In this document: piece by piece, positions 27,261-36,618 of the stretch
Position numbering within the stretch: the stretch's first letter is position 1
Layout: every line of letters begins with the position of its first letter
Source: Sphingomonas insulae
GTDB taxonomy: Bacteria; Pseudomonadota; Alphaproteobacteria; Sphingomonadales; Sphingomonadaceae
Direction: 5' to 3'
DNA length: 64,000 nt
Assembly (NCBI RefSeq): GCF_010450875.1
Contig: NZ_CP048422.1
Location: forward strand, 248,001 to 312,000
Translations under genes and position numbers: made by a program
The notes under the pieces: generated by a model
Seen by the model: the letters and a program-made list of their open reading frames with translations, nothing else
Databases searched by the model: none
Told to the model about the DNA's origin: nothing

Positions 27261-28260
27261 GCCGCCTCCCGATCCCGTAGTAATAGACCAGCCATGCCGC
27301 CAGCATCGCACCCCCGATCGCCAGCCGTGCGACGTCGGACGTCACCACCTGTCGGCCCACCCCTTCCAGGATCGCCGCGACCGCCAGCATCAGCACGACC
27401 CCGGCGATGGCGATCGCCGCGGTCCGTCCGGCCGCGACGACCGCCGCCATCCGCTCCTGCTGCCCCGGAAAGGCGATGGCGGTGCCGATCCGCATGCCCG
27501 CCGCGCCGGCGATCATGATCGCGAACATCTCGGTCGTGCCATGGATGGCCAGCCAGGCGAGGAAATTGGGGCCGAGGCCCTTGTCCGCGAACACCGCGAT
27601 CATCGCGCCCAGCGTCAGCCCGTTATACACCACCAGCAACGCGGTCGGCACGACGAACGCAAAGCCGAGCGCGAAGGCGAAGATCGCGATCTGCGCGTTA
27701 TGGCCGAACAGGAAGCTCGCAAAGACGCCCAACCCGTCCTGCTTGGTGGAATAGAGCGTATCGCGCAGCATCGCCGCCGAAGCGCTGGGGTCGCGTCCGC
27801 CGGCCAATCCTTCGGGGATGATGCCGAAGAACCAGGACGGATCGGATCGCACCAGCGCATAGGCCGCGATCGTCCCCACCAGCGTCAGGAACGCCATCAC
27901 CAGCGTTTCGCGCCACAATGACGCGACCGCCGACGGCCACCCCCGGGCGAAGAACCGCGCCAGGTCGCGCCACGCCGAATCCGACACGCCGTACACCTGG
28001 AAATAGGCCCGCGCGCACAATTGCTCCAGATACGCGACCAGCGCGCGGTCGAGCGACGTCTCGCGCGCCACCGACAGCGACGACAGCGCCGCGCGGTACA
28101 ATAGCGGCAGCGCGAGCAGGTCGTCGTCCGAGAGCACCCGCACCGAACGCTTCTCGATCCGCGTCAGCAATCCCTCCAGCCTTTCCCACTCCGCGGCATG
28201 CGCGGCGCGGAACCGGCTGGCGTTGAGCAGCGGCGGCGCGAGCCCGGCGGATGCGGTCAC
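27238..28260 (-). CDS. SpoIIM-family (stage II sporulation protein M) membrane protein
   Basis: A 340-residue protein with an N-terminal helical soluble part (about 1-100) and six or so membrane segments holding SpoIIM/DUF95 signatures: AFASFLFGHNAQIAIFAFALG-like region, VVYNGLTLGAMIAVFADKGLG and AIHGTTEMFAIMIAGAAG. In non-sporulating bacteria it travels with MoxR-DUF58 genes; its role is not established. It overlaps the DUF58 gene by 4 nt. Confidence 0.88.
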   Translation of the reverse strand: MTASAGLAPPLLNASRFRAAHAAEWERLEGLLTRIEKRSVRVLSDDDLLALPLLYRAALSSLSVARETSLDRALVAYLEQLCARAYFQVYGVSDSAWRDLARFFARGWPSAVASLWRETLVMAFLTLVGTIAAYALVRSDPSWFFGIIPEGLAGGRDPSASAAMLRDTLYSTKQDGLGVFASFLFGHNAQIAIFAFALGFAFVVPTALLVVYNGLTLGAMIAVFADKGLGPNFLAWLAIHGTTEMFAIMIAGAAGMRIGTAIAFPGQQERMAAVVAAGRTAAIAIAGVVLMLAVAAILEGVGRQVVTSDVARLAIGGAMLAAWLVYYYGIGRRHAPGSPH

Positions 28261-29573
28261 AACAGGCTCCTGCGCTTGAGGTCGACATAGCCCTCGACCA
28301 GCCGCTCCGGCACCGCATCGTGCGGGCTTTCGATGACGTGCACGCCCAGATGACGCAGCCGCAGCAGCACCAGCCGCCGGTCGCGGAGCAGGGCCGCGGC
28401 GGTGACCGCGCGGGTGACGTCGGCGGGGCGCTGCGGCGCTGCATCGACGATCGTTTCCAGTTCCTCGTCACGCAACACGACGATCAGCACCAGATGCGTC
28501 TTGAGCAGGCGTGCGACCGCCCGCACCATGAAGTCGGCAGAGGTCGGATCGGTGAATTCGGTGAACAGCACGATCATCGACCGCCGCGTCAGCCGCGCCG
28601 CCATCATCGTCAGCGCAAAGGTGTAGTTGGTCTCGTCGCCGCTGTAATCGATGCCGGCCGCCAGATGCTGCAGTTCGGGAAACGCCGCCGCCCCGCCGAT
28701 GAACCCGCTGGTCACGCGCGGTCGCGAATCGAAGGCGTGGAGAGCGACCCGGTCGCCCAGCTTCAGCGCCACCCAGCCGGTCAGCAGCGCCGCGGACACC
28801 GCCCGGTCGACGCGCGGTATCCCGCCGACCGGGTCCGACATCTGGCGTCCACAGTCGATCGCGAACACGATCTGGCTGTTGCGTTCGGTGCGATATTCCT
28901 TCGCATGCAGCTTCCTGTGCCGCGCCGACTGCTTCCAGTCGATCGCCCGCCGGTCCATGCCCGAGCGGAACTCGACCAGCGCGTCGAAATCGGTGCCGTC
29001 GCCGCGGTCGCTCTGCGCCAGCAGGCCCTGCACCGCGTGGCGCTGGAAGACCTGCGCGCCCTGTCGGCGGATCGCCTCGACGTCGGGCAGGATCGGCAGC
29101 GCGCGCTCCGCTTCGATCCGCGCCTGTCGCCACGCCAGCCCCAGCGGCCCCGCCCAGCGCACCCACAGGGTATCGAGCCGCGCAGTGCCGCGCCGCACCG
29201 GCGTCAGCGCGACGGCGCCCTCCCCACGCCCCTCCTCGATCGCCACGTCGATGCGCAGGTCCCCCGCCACCAGCGGGTCGGGCGCCAGCGCCACCTGCGC
29301 GACAGGCGCGCGGGCCTGCCCCGAGATCGGCCCCACGATCGACACCGCGACCGGCACGGACAGCGGCACGCCCACCGGTGCGGCATGCGGCAGCGCCAGC
29401 GTCGCGCTCGCCCGGCCCCGCCCGAGCAGCGCATCGGCGCCCACGAGCAGCAGCACCGCGAGCGGCCAGCCCAGCCCGGCATACCAGCTGCCCGGAAACA
29501 GCATGGCGACCAGCAGCGCGACGGGAGCCCCGATCGCCGCCGCCAGCACCGCCATGTGGGTCGGATAGATCAA
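28257..29573 (-). CDS. DUF58 domain protein of the MoxR cassette
   Basis: A 438-residue membrane-anchored protein. Two N-terminal helices are followed by a beta-rich part and the DUF58 domain with [22 protein letters not shown] von Willebrand A-like fold follows, whose metal motif is degenerate ([12 protein letters not shown]). It overlaps the MoxR gene by 4 nt (TTGA). The frame opens at TTG 29573; ATG 29555 is an alternative. DUF58 proteins are thought to be clients or partners of MoxR chaperones. Confidence 0.88.
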   Translation of the reverse strand: MIYPTHMAVLAAAIGAPVALLVAMLFPGSWYAGLGWPLAVLLLVGADALLGRGRASATLALPHAAPVGVPLSVPVAVSIVGPISGQARAPVAQVALAPDPLVAGDLRIDVAIEEGRGEGAVALTPVRRGTARLDTLWVRWAGPLGLAWRQARIEAERALPILPDVEAIRRQGAQVFQRHAVQGLLAQSDRGDGTDFDALVEFRSGMDRRAIDWKQSARHRKLHAKEYRTERNSQIVFAIDCGRQMSDPVGGIPRVDRAVSAALLTGWVALKLGDRVALHAFDSRPRVTSGFIGGAAAFPELQHLAAGIDYSGDETNYTFALTMMAARLTRRSMIVLFTEFTDPTSADFMVRAVARLLKTHLVLIVVLRDEELETIVDAAPQRPADVTRAVTAAALLRDRRLVLLRLRHLGVHVIESPHDAVPERLVEGYVDLKRRSLL

Positions 29574-30547
29574 CGCGGCGCCTCGACCGTCTCGATGATC
29601 TGCGCGACGACGTCCTCGATCCCGCGACCGCCGATCTCCGCGGCGGGGGACAGGATCAGGCGGTGGCGCAGCAAGGCCGGCGCCAGCGTCTTGACGTCGT
29701 CGGGAATGACGAAATCGCGCCCGTCGAGTGCCGCCCGCGCGCGGGCCGCGCCCGCCAGCATCGCGCCCGCCCGCGGCGATGCGCCGCTTTCCAGATCGGC
29801 GACATCGCGCGTGGCGCGGATCAGCGCGACGATATAGTCGGTGACCTCGTCGACCAGCCGGACCGCCGCGACGCTTGCCACCGCGGCATCGATCGTCGCC
29901 GCATCGGCGCAGCGCGCGACGCCCCAGTCGGCGGGCGACATCGCCGCCTGCCGCGCCCCATGCGTCGCGACGATCCGTCGTTCTTCCCCGGCACTGGGAT
30001 AGGAGACCGTCTGCTTGAACAGGAAACGGTCGAGCTGCGCCTCGGGCAGCGGATAGACGCCCTGCTGTTCGATCGGATTCTGCGTCGCCACCACCATGAA
30101 CCGGTTGCTCAGCGCCAGGCTTTCGCCATCGATGGTGACGGTGCGTTCCTGCATCGCCTCCAGCAGCGCCGCCTGCGTCTTGGGCGAGGTGCGGTTGATC
30201 TCGTCGGCCAGCAGCAATTCGGTGAAGATCGGCCCGCGCGTCAGCGTGAACGTCGATGTCTGGAAATTGAACAGATTCGCACCGATGATATCGCCGGGCA
30301 TCAGGTCGGGGGTGAATTGGATGCGACCGAAATCCAGCCCCACCGTCTGGGCGAAGCTGTGGGCGATCAGCGTCTTGGCCGTGCCTGGCGGCCCTTCCAG
30401 CAGGATGTGGCCGCCCGCGAACAGCGCCACCAGCAGCAGGTCGACGGTGCCGTCATGGCCGACCACCGCCTTGCCGATCTCGGCACGGATCGCCCGCCCC
30501 AGTGCCTGAACCTCATCAACGGTCACCGTGTCTTCTCCATCTGCCAT
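29570..30547 (-). CDS. MoxR-family AAA+ ATPase
   Basis: Chaperone-like ATPase of 325 residues from ATG 30547. Walker A is [11 protein letters not shown], Walker [21 protein letters not shown], sensor 1 [13 protein letters not shown], and the Arg-finger region [11 protein letters not shown]. MoxR ATPases remodel or activate von Willebrand A-domain proteins. Here the partner is the DUF58 product, and membrane proteins of the same cassette probably form the platform. It overlaps the DUF4350 gene by 25 bp. Confidence 0.92.
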   Translation of the reverse strand: MADGEDTVTVDEVQALGRAIRAEIGKAVVGHDGTVDLLLVALFAGGHILLEGPPGTAKTLIAHSFAQTVGLDFGRIQFTPDLMPGDIIGANLFNFQTSTFTLTRGPIFTELLLADEINRTSPKTQAALLEAMQERTVTIDGESLALSNRFMVVATQNPIEQQGVYPLPEAQLDRFLFKQTVSYPSAGEERRIVATHGARQAAMSPADWGVARCADAATIDAAVASVAAVRLVDEVTDYIVALIRATRDVADLESGASPRAGAMLAGAARARAALDGRDFVIPDDVKTLAPALLRHRLILSPAAEIGGRGIEDVVAQIIETVEAPR

Positions 30548-31737
30548 TGGTGCAGCGCCCGTGCGGCGGCCAGCATGTCGTCGCGATGTTCGGCGCTGGC
30601 CGCATCGGCGACCAGCGTGCTGAACGTGCCGGCGCCGCGCAGCGTGTCGAGGTAGCGATCGGCGGCATCGTCGGACAGGCCCGCCGGCACGCCGAAGATC
30701 GATCGCGCGCGTTCGCGCACCAGCGCCGCATATCGCGCGCCGAGCGCGCCCTCCCGCCCGGCCTTGCGCACGATCATCGCGCTGTTGTCGATCAGCGCCG
30801 TCTTGCCGAACGCGATGCTGCGGGCTTGCGGCTGGGCGGCGCCGAAGCGCACCAGCGCCTGCCACCCGACCAGCACGAGCGCGACGACGATCGCCAGCGT
30901 CATCGCCAGGAAGGGCGGCTCGAAGGCCAGCTTCAACGGGCTGCGCCCCCGGCCCAATCCGTTCAGCGTGACGTCGAACGCGATGCCGCTCGCCCCGGTC
31001 GCATTGACGAAGTCGAGCAGGTCGAGCGCGGCACGGGCGCGATCCAGCCGCCGGATGCCGTGATTGTTGAGCAGATCGGGATCGGCGAGGATATAGGTGT
31101 TGGTGCCGTTGACCTGCGCCAGCACGATCCGCCCGGTGTCGCTGGTGATGAGCGGCGTCAGCGACGGGGATGTCACCGCCTGTAACGGGCGCGGCGCCGC
31201 CACCGCGAGCGAACGGGGGGCCCAGGATACCGCGCGCAGGCGTCGCGCGCCGCTTCGCCAGCGCGTGACGGCCATCGGCGTCTGCGGCGCCAGCATCGCC
31301 GCCGGGTCCCCGGTCGGCAGCAGTCCGGTGATGTCGACCCAGCCGTCGACGGCTGGGTCCGCCGATGTCGTCCATTTCGGCAGGACGATCAGCGTCGCAC
31401 GATTGCGGCGCATGTCCAGGAACTTGCCGACGTCGACGGTGCCGTGTTCGGGCGTGGCCACGACCAGGTCTTCGGTGTTCCAGGCCGGTTCCGCGCGGAT
31501 GATCCGGGGATTGCGCCCCGTGGCGCGGGCAAGGTCGACGATCCCGGCATAGCCCGTCGCGGCGTTCGACAGCGCATGGGCGCCCGCGTTGCGTCCGGAT
31601 GTCAGGTCGGGCGCATAGGCGCCGAGCAGCAGCGATCCGGCGAACCCGAGCACACCGACGACCAGCAGCAATGCCACCGTCATCGGCGCGAAGACGCTGT
31701 CGGCGCGTGCCCGCCTGCCGATCGCGACCTCGCTCAC
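30523..31737 (-). CDS. DUF4350 domain membrane protein
   Basis: A 404-residue protein beginning at GTG 31737, which overlaps the previous stop. An N-terminal helix ([21 protein letters not shown]) precedes a periplasmic DUF4350-like domain ([19 protein letters not shown] ... LIVLPKWTT), then a second helix ([17 protein letters not shown]) and a cytosolic tail. The layout matches DUF4350 proteins found before MoxR genes. Its function is unknown. Confidence 0.8.
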   Translation of the reverse strand: MSEVAIGRRARADSVFAPMTVALLLVVGVLGFAGSLLLGAYAPDLTSGRNAGAHALSNAATGYAGIVDLARATGRNPRIIRAEPAWNTEDLVVATPEHGTVDVGKFLDMRRNRATLIVLPKWTTSADPAVDGWVDITGLLPTGDPAAMLAPQTPMAVTRWRSGARRLRAVSWAPRSLAVAAPRPLQAVTSPSLTPLITSDTGRIVLAQVNGTNTYILADPDLLNNHGIRRLDRARAALDLLDFVNATGASGIAFDVTLNGLGRGRSPLKLAFEPPFLAMTLAIVVALVLVGWQALVRFGAAQPQARSIAFGKTALIDNSAMIVRKAGREGALGARYAALVRERARSIFGVPAGLSDDAADRYLDTLRGAGTFSTLVADAASAEHRDDMLAAARALHQWQMEKTR

Positions 31738-32450
31738 GACCGCCACGACTGCGGCAGCGCCAGGTCGGCATAGGCCGTGCGTGCCGCCTGCCAGTCGGCA
31801 TCGTCCACCGGCCGGCCCCCGAACAGGCTGCGTTCGACCAGCGCGGCGATGCTTGCGAACGACGGCCGCACGGCGACGGGCAACAAGGTGGCAGAGGCCA
31901 GTTCGCGCGCCGTCAGCGACGGGCGGCGCAATTGCGGACGCCGGCGGGCGATGTCGTCGATCGAATGGAACAGCAGGTAATGGATCGCCTCGGCAAAGCG
32001 TCCCGCCGCGGCAAGCCGGTCCGCCTCGCGCAGCCATGCGCGCGCCGGTGCCGCATCGGGACGCCAGCTCTCGTCCTCGGCGACAGCCGTCTCGACCGTG
32101 CGACGGCGCCGTCGGGGCAGGCGCCATTCGCCGGAACGGATGCGCTCCACCACCATCCAGATCACGGCCGCCACGACCGCGGCGAGCAATGTCCACAGCA
32201 GGATGCGGGCATAAGGCGCATCGGGCATCAGGCCGGCGATCCATCGCAACAGGCGCCCGACCGGCCGGAACAGGGCCTCTATCCATCGGCCCAGCGTCTC
32301 CAGCCATTCCGGCATCTTGGGCGGCGGAGGTGGCCGTGTCAGCGTGAACTGGATCGACGGATCGGCGCGCAGCGCGGCATGCGCTGCGGCGAGCCGGTCG
32401 GCCACCGCCTGATCCTGTGCTGACGCCGCGATGTCACCCTCCCAGCCCAA
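31734..32450 (-). CDS. DUF4129 domain membrane protein, first gene of the MoxR cassette
   Basis: A 238-residue protein. A Pro-rich N-terminal stretch ([15 protein letters not shown]) and one helix ([19 protein letters not shown]) are followed by a cytosolic DUF4129 domain with [21 protein letters not shown] and [10 protein letters not shown]. The only in-frame start near the end is TTG 32450; an internal GTG is possible. Six genes from here to the RDD gene overlap one another and must form one transcript. Some actinobacterial homologues have transglutaminase partners; none is seen here. Confidence 0.82.
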   Translation of the reverse strand: MGWEGDIAASAQDQAVADRLAAAHAALRADPSIQFTLTRPPPPPKMPEWLETLGRWIEALFRPVGRLLRWIAGLMPDAPYARILLWTLLAAVVAAVIWMVVERIRSGEWRLPRRRRRTVETAVAEDESWRPDAAPARAWLREADRLAAAGRFAEAIHYLLFHSIDDIARRRPQLRRPSLTARELASATLLPVAVRPSFASIAALVERSLFGGRPVDDADWQAARTAYADLALPQSWRS

Positions 32451-32592
32451 CTGCCCCGCGGCATGAGGCGCTCCCCGCCTGCGAACTTAGCCGGATCGGC
32501 CGGGCGCGCAATCGCCGAATCCGCATCTCCCGGGTTCGTGCTGGACAGCGGCGCGCCGGCCCGCCACCATCGCTGCAGCTAATCCGGGGGGA

Positions 32593-33405
32593 ATGAAGGG
32601 CATGGCCAGCAACACGGCGTTCGATCGCGGACGTGGCATTTCGGTCGGCAGCGTGTTCGGACGCAGCTTCGATGTCATCCGCAGCAATCCGGTGGCGACG
32701 CTCGGCACCAGCTTCCTCGTGATGGCGCTGCCCCAGCTTCTGTTCGGGCTGATCGGAACGGGTACGACGTTCGCCAACACCCCCCGCCTGGGCTTATACG
32801 TCACCGCCGGCCTCGGCGGCCTGGTGATCGGCGTCTTGTGGCTGGTCGCAAGCGGCGCGCTCGTCCATGCGACCATAGCGCACGATCGGGGGCGCAAGGC
32901 GGATCTGGCGGAGGTGCTGCGTGTCGGCGCCACGCGGGCGCTGCCGCTGTTCGCCGTCTACCTGCTGTTCACGATCGGCGTGTCGATCGGCACGCTGCTG
33001 CTGTTCGTGCCGGGCGTCATGCTGGCGGTGATGTGGTCGGTGGCGCTGCCCGCCATCGTCGCCGAAAGAACCGGCGTGTACGGCGCCTTCGGTCGCAGCC
33101 GCGCGCTGACGAAGGGCGCGCGCTGGCCGGTGTTCGGCATCATGCTGCTGGCGGTCGTCATCTACACCCTGGCCTCCGCCACGGTCGGCGTGGCGAGCAT
33201 CGCGGGTAACGGCACGTATGCCGCCATCGCCAGCGGCGCGCGGGTGGCCGCGCCGCGTCTGCCCCTGCTCGCGCAATTGCTCCAGGCGGCGGTGTCGACG
33301 GTGGTGCTCACCTGGTTCACGACGGTCGGCACATCGCTGTTCGTCGAGCTGCGCCACTGGAAGGACGGCCCCGACGCCGATCGCCTCGCCGACATCTTCG
33401 CCTGA
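32593..33405 (+). CDS. Multi-pass membrane protein of unknown function
   Basis: A 270-residue protein with about six hydrophobic segments, including TLGTSFLVMALPQLLFGLIG, LFAVYLLFTIGVSIGTLLLF and VFGIMLLAVVIYTLASA. The opening FDRGRGISVGSVFGRSFDVI and the loop AIVAERTGVYGAFGRSRALTKG resemble the membrane domain of glycerophosphodiester phosphodiesterase-like (GlpQ-associated) proteins, but no catalytic domain is attached. ATG 32593 has a purine-rich GGGGGA directly before it; ATG 32602 is possible. It is divergent from the MoxR cassette. Confidence 0.7.
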   Translation: MKGMASNTAFDRGRGISVGSVFGRSFDVIRSNPVATLGTSFLVMALPQLLFGLIGTGTTFANTPRLGLYVTAGLGGLVIGVLWLVASGALVHATIAHDRGRKADLAEVLRVGATRALPLFAVYLLFTIGVSIGTLLLFVPGVMLAVMWSVALPAIVAERTGVYGAFGRSRALTKGARWPVFGIMLLAVVIYTLASATVGVASIAGNGTYAAIASGARVAAPRLPLLAQLLQAAVSTVVLTWFTTVGTSLFVELRHWKDGPDADRLADIFA

Positions 33406-33510
33406 CGTAGCCTTTTCCGCGGCCGCGGCGTTATGCAACGATGACCGACGATGCGAGCTTGCAGGATATGGCGATAGGCACCGGGGTTCGGTGCGCTTGA
33501 GCCGGGCGGC

Positions 33511-35286
33511 ATGACGACGCCGCAGATCCTGTCGGTCGCGCTGCTGGTCGGGATGATGGGCCTCTTCCTGTGGGGCCGCTTCCGCTATGACGTGACCGCG
33601 ATCCTTGCGCTGCTCGCCGGTCTGGCGCTGGGGCTGGTGAAGCCGAAACAGGCCTTCACCGGTTTTTCCGACGATATCGTCATCATCGTCGGCTCGGCGC
33701 TGGTGATCTCGGCGGCGATGCAGCGATCCGGCCTGATCGAAATCGGCCTGGGCGCGGTGGCGCGGCGCGTGACGCGGGTCCGCTCGCACCTGCTGGTGCT
33801 CACCGCCTCGGTCGGCGTCGCCTCTGCGCTGGTGAAGAACGTCGGCGCGCTCGCCATGCTGATGCCCGCGGCGGTGCAGACCGCCAAGAAGACGGACAGC
33901 AGTCCGTCGGTGTTCCTGATGCCGATGTCCTTCGCCTCGCTGCTCGGCGGGCTCATGACGCTGGTCGGCACCTCGCCCAACATCATCGTCAGCCGCGTGC
34001 GGCAGGAGATGACGGGCCAGCCGTTCCGCATGTTCGACTATCTGCCGACCGGCCTTGGCCTGCTGGTCGTCGGGCTCGTGTTCCTGCGCTTCGGCTATCG
34101 CCTGTTGCCGCGCGAACGGCGGGCGGCACCGACGATGGGCGAGGCGCTGAACATCAAGGACTATGTGACCGAAGCGACGATCTGCGACGATTCCCCCGCG
34201 GTCGGCGAAACCGTCGCCGCCTTCGTCGCCCGCCACGATCATGACGTGACGATCACCGGCATCCTGCGCGCCGACATCCGCACGCTGGTGGGGACCGACC
34301 TCGTCCTGCGCGGCGGCGACACGCTGATCCTCGGCGGCGATCCCGACATGCTCGAACGGGTGATCGCCCGCGATTATCTGGCGCTCGCCGGGCAGGAGCG
34401 CCTACCGCCGGAGGGCAGCGAAAACGACGAGATCGGGGTGATCGAGGCGGTGGTGACCGATGGTTCGCCATTGGTCCACCAGTCCGCCGGCCGCCTGCGC
34501 CTGCAGCAGCGCTATGGCGTCAACCTGATCGCGGTGTCGCGCGCCGGCCAGCGCCTGACCCGCAAGCTGGGCGAAACGAGCCTGCGCGCCGGCGACGTCA
34601 TCGTCCTGCAAGGTCCGCTCGGCCTGTTGCCCGAACGGATGCGCGACCTCGGCACGCTGCCGCTGGCGGAACGGGCGTTGCGGTTGGGCAGTTCGAAACG
34701 GCGCTGGCTGCCGCTGGCCATCCTCGCCACCGCGATGATCGTGACCGCGACCGGCTACGTCCCGGTCGCGGTCGCCTTCTTCGCCGCGGCCGGATTGATG
34801 ATGGCGAGCGGCGCGCTGCCGCTGCGGGAAGCGTATGAGGGCGTCGAATGGCCGATCCTCATCATGCTCGGCGCGCTGATCCCGGTCAGCGACACCTTGC
34901 GCACCACCGGGGCGTCCGATGTGCTGGCGACCTGGCTGGCGCATGTCGCCGCATCGCTGCCGCCGTGGGGCGCCGTCGCGCTCATCCTGGTCGCGGCGAT
35001 GGCGGTGACGCCGTTCCTCAACAACGCCGCCACCGTGCTGGTGATGGCCCCGATCGCCGCGGTCTTCGCACACGACCTCGGCTACCGGCCCGAAGCCTTC
35101 CTGATCGCCACCGCGATCGGTGCCGGCTGCGATTTCCTCACCCCGATCGGCCATCAGTGCAACACCCTGGTGTTCGGCCCCGGCGGCTATCGTTTCGGGG
35201 ATTATGCCCGCCTCGGCGCGCCGCTGTCCGTGCTGGTGGTGCTGATCGGCACCCCGCTGGTGATCTGGACCTGGCCGCTGCACTGA
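33511..35286 (+). CDS. SLC13-family permease with two TrkA-C domains
   Basis: Inner-membrane anion or ion transporter of 591 residues. Five or so N-terminal helices (ILSVALLVGMMGLFLWGRF on) carry the DASS motif LVGTSPNIIVS. Two cytosolic TrkA-C ligand-binding domains follow (about 215-380). A second transport half has the matching re-entrant FLNNAATVLVMAPIAAV and FLTPIGHQCNTLVFGPGGY. Relatives move sulfate, dicarboxylates or other anions with Na+ or H+; the substrate here is unknown. It stands alone with a 31-bp gap to the next gene. Confidence 0.88.
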   Translation: MTTPQILSVALLVGMMGLFLWGRFRYDVTAILALLAGLALGLVKPKQAFTGFSDDIVIIVGSALVISAAMQRSGLIEIGLGAVARRVTRVRSHLLVLTASVGVASALVKNVGALAMLMPAAVQTAKKTDSSPSVFLMPMSFASLLGGLMTLVGTSPNIIVSRVRQEMTGQPFRMFDYLPTGLGLLVVGLVFLRFGYRLLPRERRAAPTMGEALNIKDYVTEATICDDSPAVGETVAAFVARHDHDVTITGILRADIRTLVGTDLVLRGGDTLILGGDPDMLERVIARDYLALAGQERLPPEGSENDEIGVIEAVVTDGSPLVHQSAGRLRLQQRYGVNLIAVSRAGQRLTRKLGETSLRAGDVIVLQGPLGLLPERMRDLGTLPLAERALRLGSSKRRWLPLAILATAMIVTATGYVPVAVAFFAAAGLMMASGALPLREAYEGVEWPILIMLGALIPVSDTLRTTGASDVLATWLAHVAASLPPWGAVALILVAAMAVTPFLNNAATVLVMAPIAAVFAHDLGYRPEAFLIATAIGAGCDFLTPIGHQCNTLVFGPGGYRFGDYARLGAPLSVLVVLIGTPLVIWTWPLH

Positions 35287-35317
35287 CCCGCCCCCCTTCT
35301 TCAGGAGCTTTGCCGAC

Positions 35318-35818
35318 ATGCCCCATACCCTCGCCGAACTCGACGCCATCCGTGACGATTGCCGCCGCATGGTCACCCGGCGCGCCGCCATGTCCGCCGG
35401 TGCCGCGGTGGTGCCGGTGCCGGGTGCCGACCTCATCGCGGACGTCGGCATCCTCAGGACCATGCTGCCTGCGATCAGCGAACGCTTCGGCCTGCGCGAG
35501 GATCAGGTCGAAACGATGGACGCGACGCGCGCGCAGCAGGTGCTGGCGATCGCCGCCGGCATGGGCAACAACGTCATCGGCCGCGCCGTCACCAAGCGTG
35601 TCGTGATCGCCCTGCTGCGCCGGATGGGCGTCCGCGTCGCCACCGCATCGGCCGCGCGCTACGTCCCCCTCATCGGTTCCGCGGTCGCCGCAACCATCAA
35701 TTTCGGCGCAATGAAGCTCGCCGGCAACGCGCACATCGAAGACTGCTACGCCACCGCCAAAACCCTCGCCTCCCTGGATAGCCCGCCCGCGAAGGCTATC
35801 GAAGGCGCCCGGGCCTGA
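35318..35818 (+). CDS. Conserved hypothetical protein (DUF697-like membrane segment)
   Basis: A 166-residue protein I do not firmly recognise. A short helical start (AELDAIRDDCRRMVTRRAAM) is followed by small-residue hydrophobic stretches AAVVPVPGADLIADVGIL and YVPLIGSAVAATINFGAMKLAG. These recall the DUF697 domain that follows GTPases in other proteins; no GTPase is present. Coding character is normal for the region. It lies 31 bp after the SLC13 gene and may be co-transcribed; a hairpin follows. Confidence 0.7.
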   Translation: MPHTLAELDAIRDDCRRMVTRRAAMSAGAAVVPVPGADLIADVGILRTMLPAISERFGLREDQVETMDATRAQQVLAIAAGMGNNVIGRAVTKRVVIALLRRMGVRVATASAARYVPLIGSAVAATINFGAMKLAGNAHIEDCYATAKTLASLDSPPAKAIEGARA

Positions 35819-35826
35819 CTGCCACG

Positions 35827-35854
35827 CCGATCTACCAAGCCATTGGTAGATCGG
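35827..35854. terminator. Hairpin downstream of the DUF697-like gene
   Basis: CCGATCTACCAA-GCCA-TTGGTAGATCGG is a perfect inverted repeat with 12-bp arms, starting 8 nt after the stop codon. There is no T-run, so it may be a weak or Rho-assisted terminator. It is also symmetrical enough to be an operator. Confidence 0.5.
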
Positions 35855-35894
35855 CAGGATAGGGGGCGTCGCCGGTGAGTGATATTGCCGTGCC

Positions 35895-36101
35895 ATGCCA
35901 GTTTTCACGCACGCCGCGACACCGTCCGAGCCCATTCAGCGCAATGGCCCCGAGGAGCGGGACTATCTGTTGAAACGTGCCGCCGATCACCAGCAACTGG
36001 CTGCAATCGCTCACGATAATCTCTCTCGCGATATCCACGGGAGACTGCGCCACCTCTATGAGGAACGCGCCGCCGCCATCACGTTAGCGCAGCAGGACTA
36101 G
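35895..36101 (+). CDS. Small hypothetical protein
   Basis: A 68-residue acidic-basic protein without membrane segment or signal, mostly helical by composition (EERDYLLKRAADHQQLAAIA, HGRLRHLYEERAAAI). No ribosome-binding site is obvious. Such short helical proteins are common next to stress genes in sphingomonads. It is probably expressed, but family and role are unknown. Confidence 0.5.
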   Translation: MPVFTHAATPSEPIQRNGPEERDYLLKRAADHQQLAAIAHDNLSRDIHGRLRHLYEERAAAITLAQQD

Positions 36102-36122
36102 AGGCCCGGCGCAAAAATACCA

Positions 36123-36147
36123 GGAACGCCTGTTCTGACGATCGGTT
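36123..36147 (+). promoter_or_regulatory. EcfG-type general stress promoter candidate
   Basis: GGAAC (36123-36127), a 16-nt spacer, then GGTT (36144-36147). The alphaproteobacterial general-stress sigma factor recognises GGAAC-N16/17-CGTT, so this is one mismatch away. It lies about 100 bp before a CsbD-like stress gene on the same strand. Confidence 0.55.
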
Positions 36148-36247
36148 GATGCGGCCGAAATGGTCGTGTCGTCGCGCCGCTGCATGCTCCGCCCGGAGCA
36201 TCCATGCCGCGCACGATCGCGTATCTTCATTTCGCGAGAGGAACGAC

Positions 36248-36613
36248 ATGAACGAAGACGAAATCAAGGGCGGCGCACGCTATATCGGCGGCAAGATCGA
36301 AAAGGCCGTCGGCGATACGGTGAACAGCCGCGACTGGCAGGTGGACGGCGTCGTCGATCAGGTAGCGGGCGGCGTACAGCACGGCTACGGCCGGGCCAGA
36401 TCGATCGTCGGCGAGGCCATCGACGGCGCACCGGAACTGGCCGAAGAGGCGCGCGACCGGCTGAAGGCCGCGAGCGAGCAGGTTGCCGACGTCGCTCAGA
36501 AGCAGGGCAAGGCGGCAGCGGAGACGGTGCGCGACACCCCCGCGCTCTGGGCGCTTGCGGCGGCGCTTGGCGGCTATGCGCTCGCCTGGTTCGTCCACGG
36601 GCGTCGCGCCTGA
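36248..36613 (+). CDS. CsbD-like stress protein with C-terminal membrane helix
   Basis: A 121-residue protein from ATG 36248 (AGAGGAA upstream). The N-terminus EIKGGARYIGGKIEKAVGDT follows the CsbD pattern. A long amphipathic helix (EEARDRLKAASEQVADVAQK) and a C-terminal anchor (LWALAAALGGYALAWFVHG) follow, as in ElaB/YqjD-type ribosome- or membrane-associated stress proteins. An EcfG-like promoter upstream supports a role in the general stress response. Confidence 0.75.
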   Translation: MNEDEIKGGARYIGGKIEKAVGDTVNSRDWQVDGVVDQVAGGVQHGYGRARSIVGEAIDGAPELAEEARDRLKAASEQVADVAQKQGKAAAETVRDTPALWALAAALGGYALAWFVHGRRA

Positions 36614-36618
36614 GCCGC

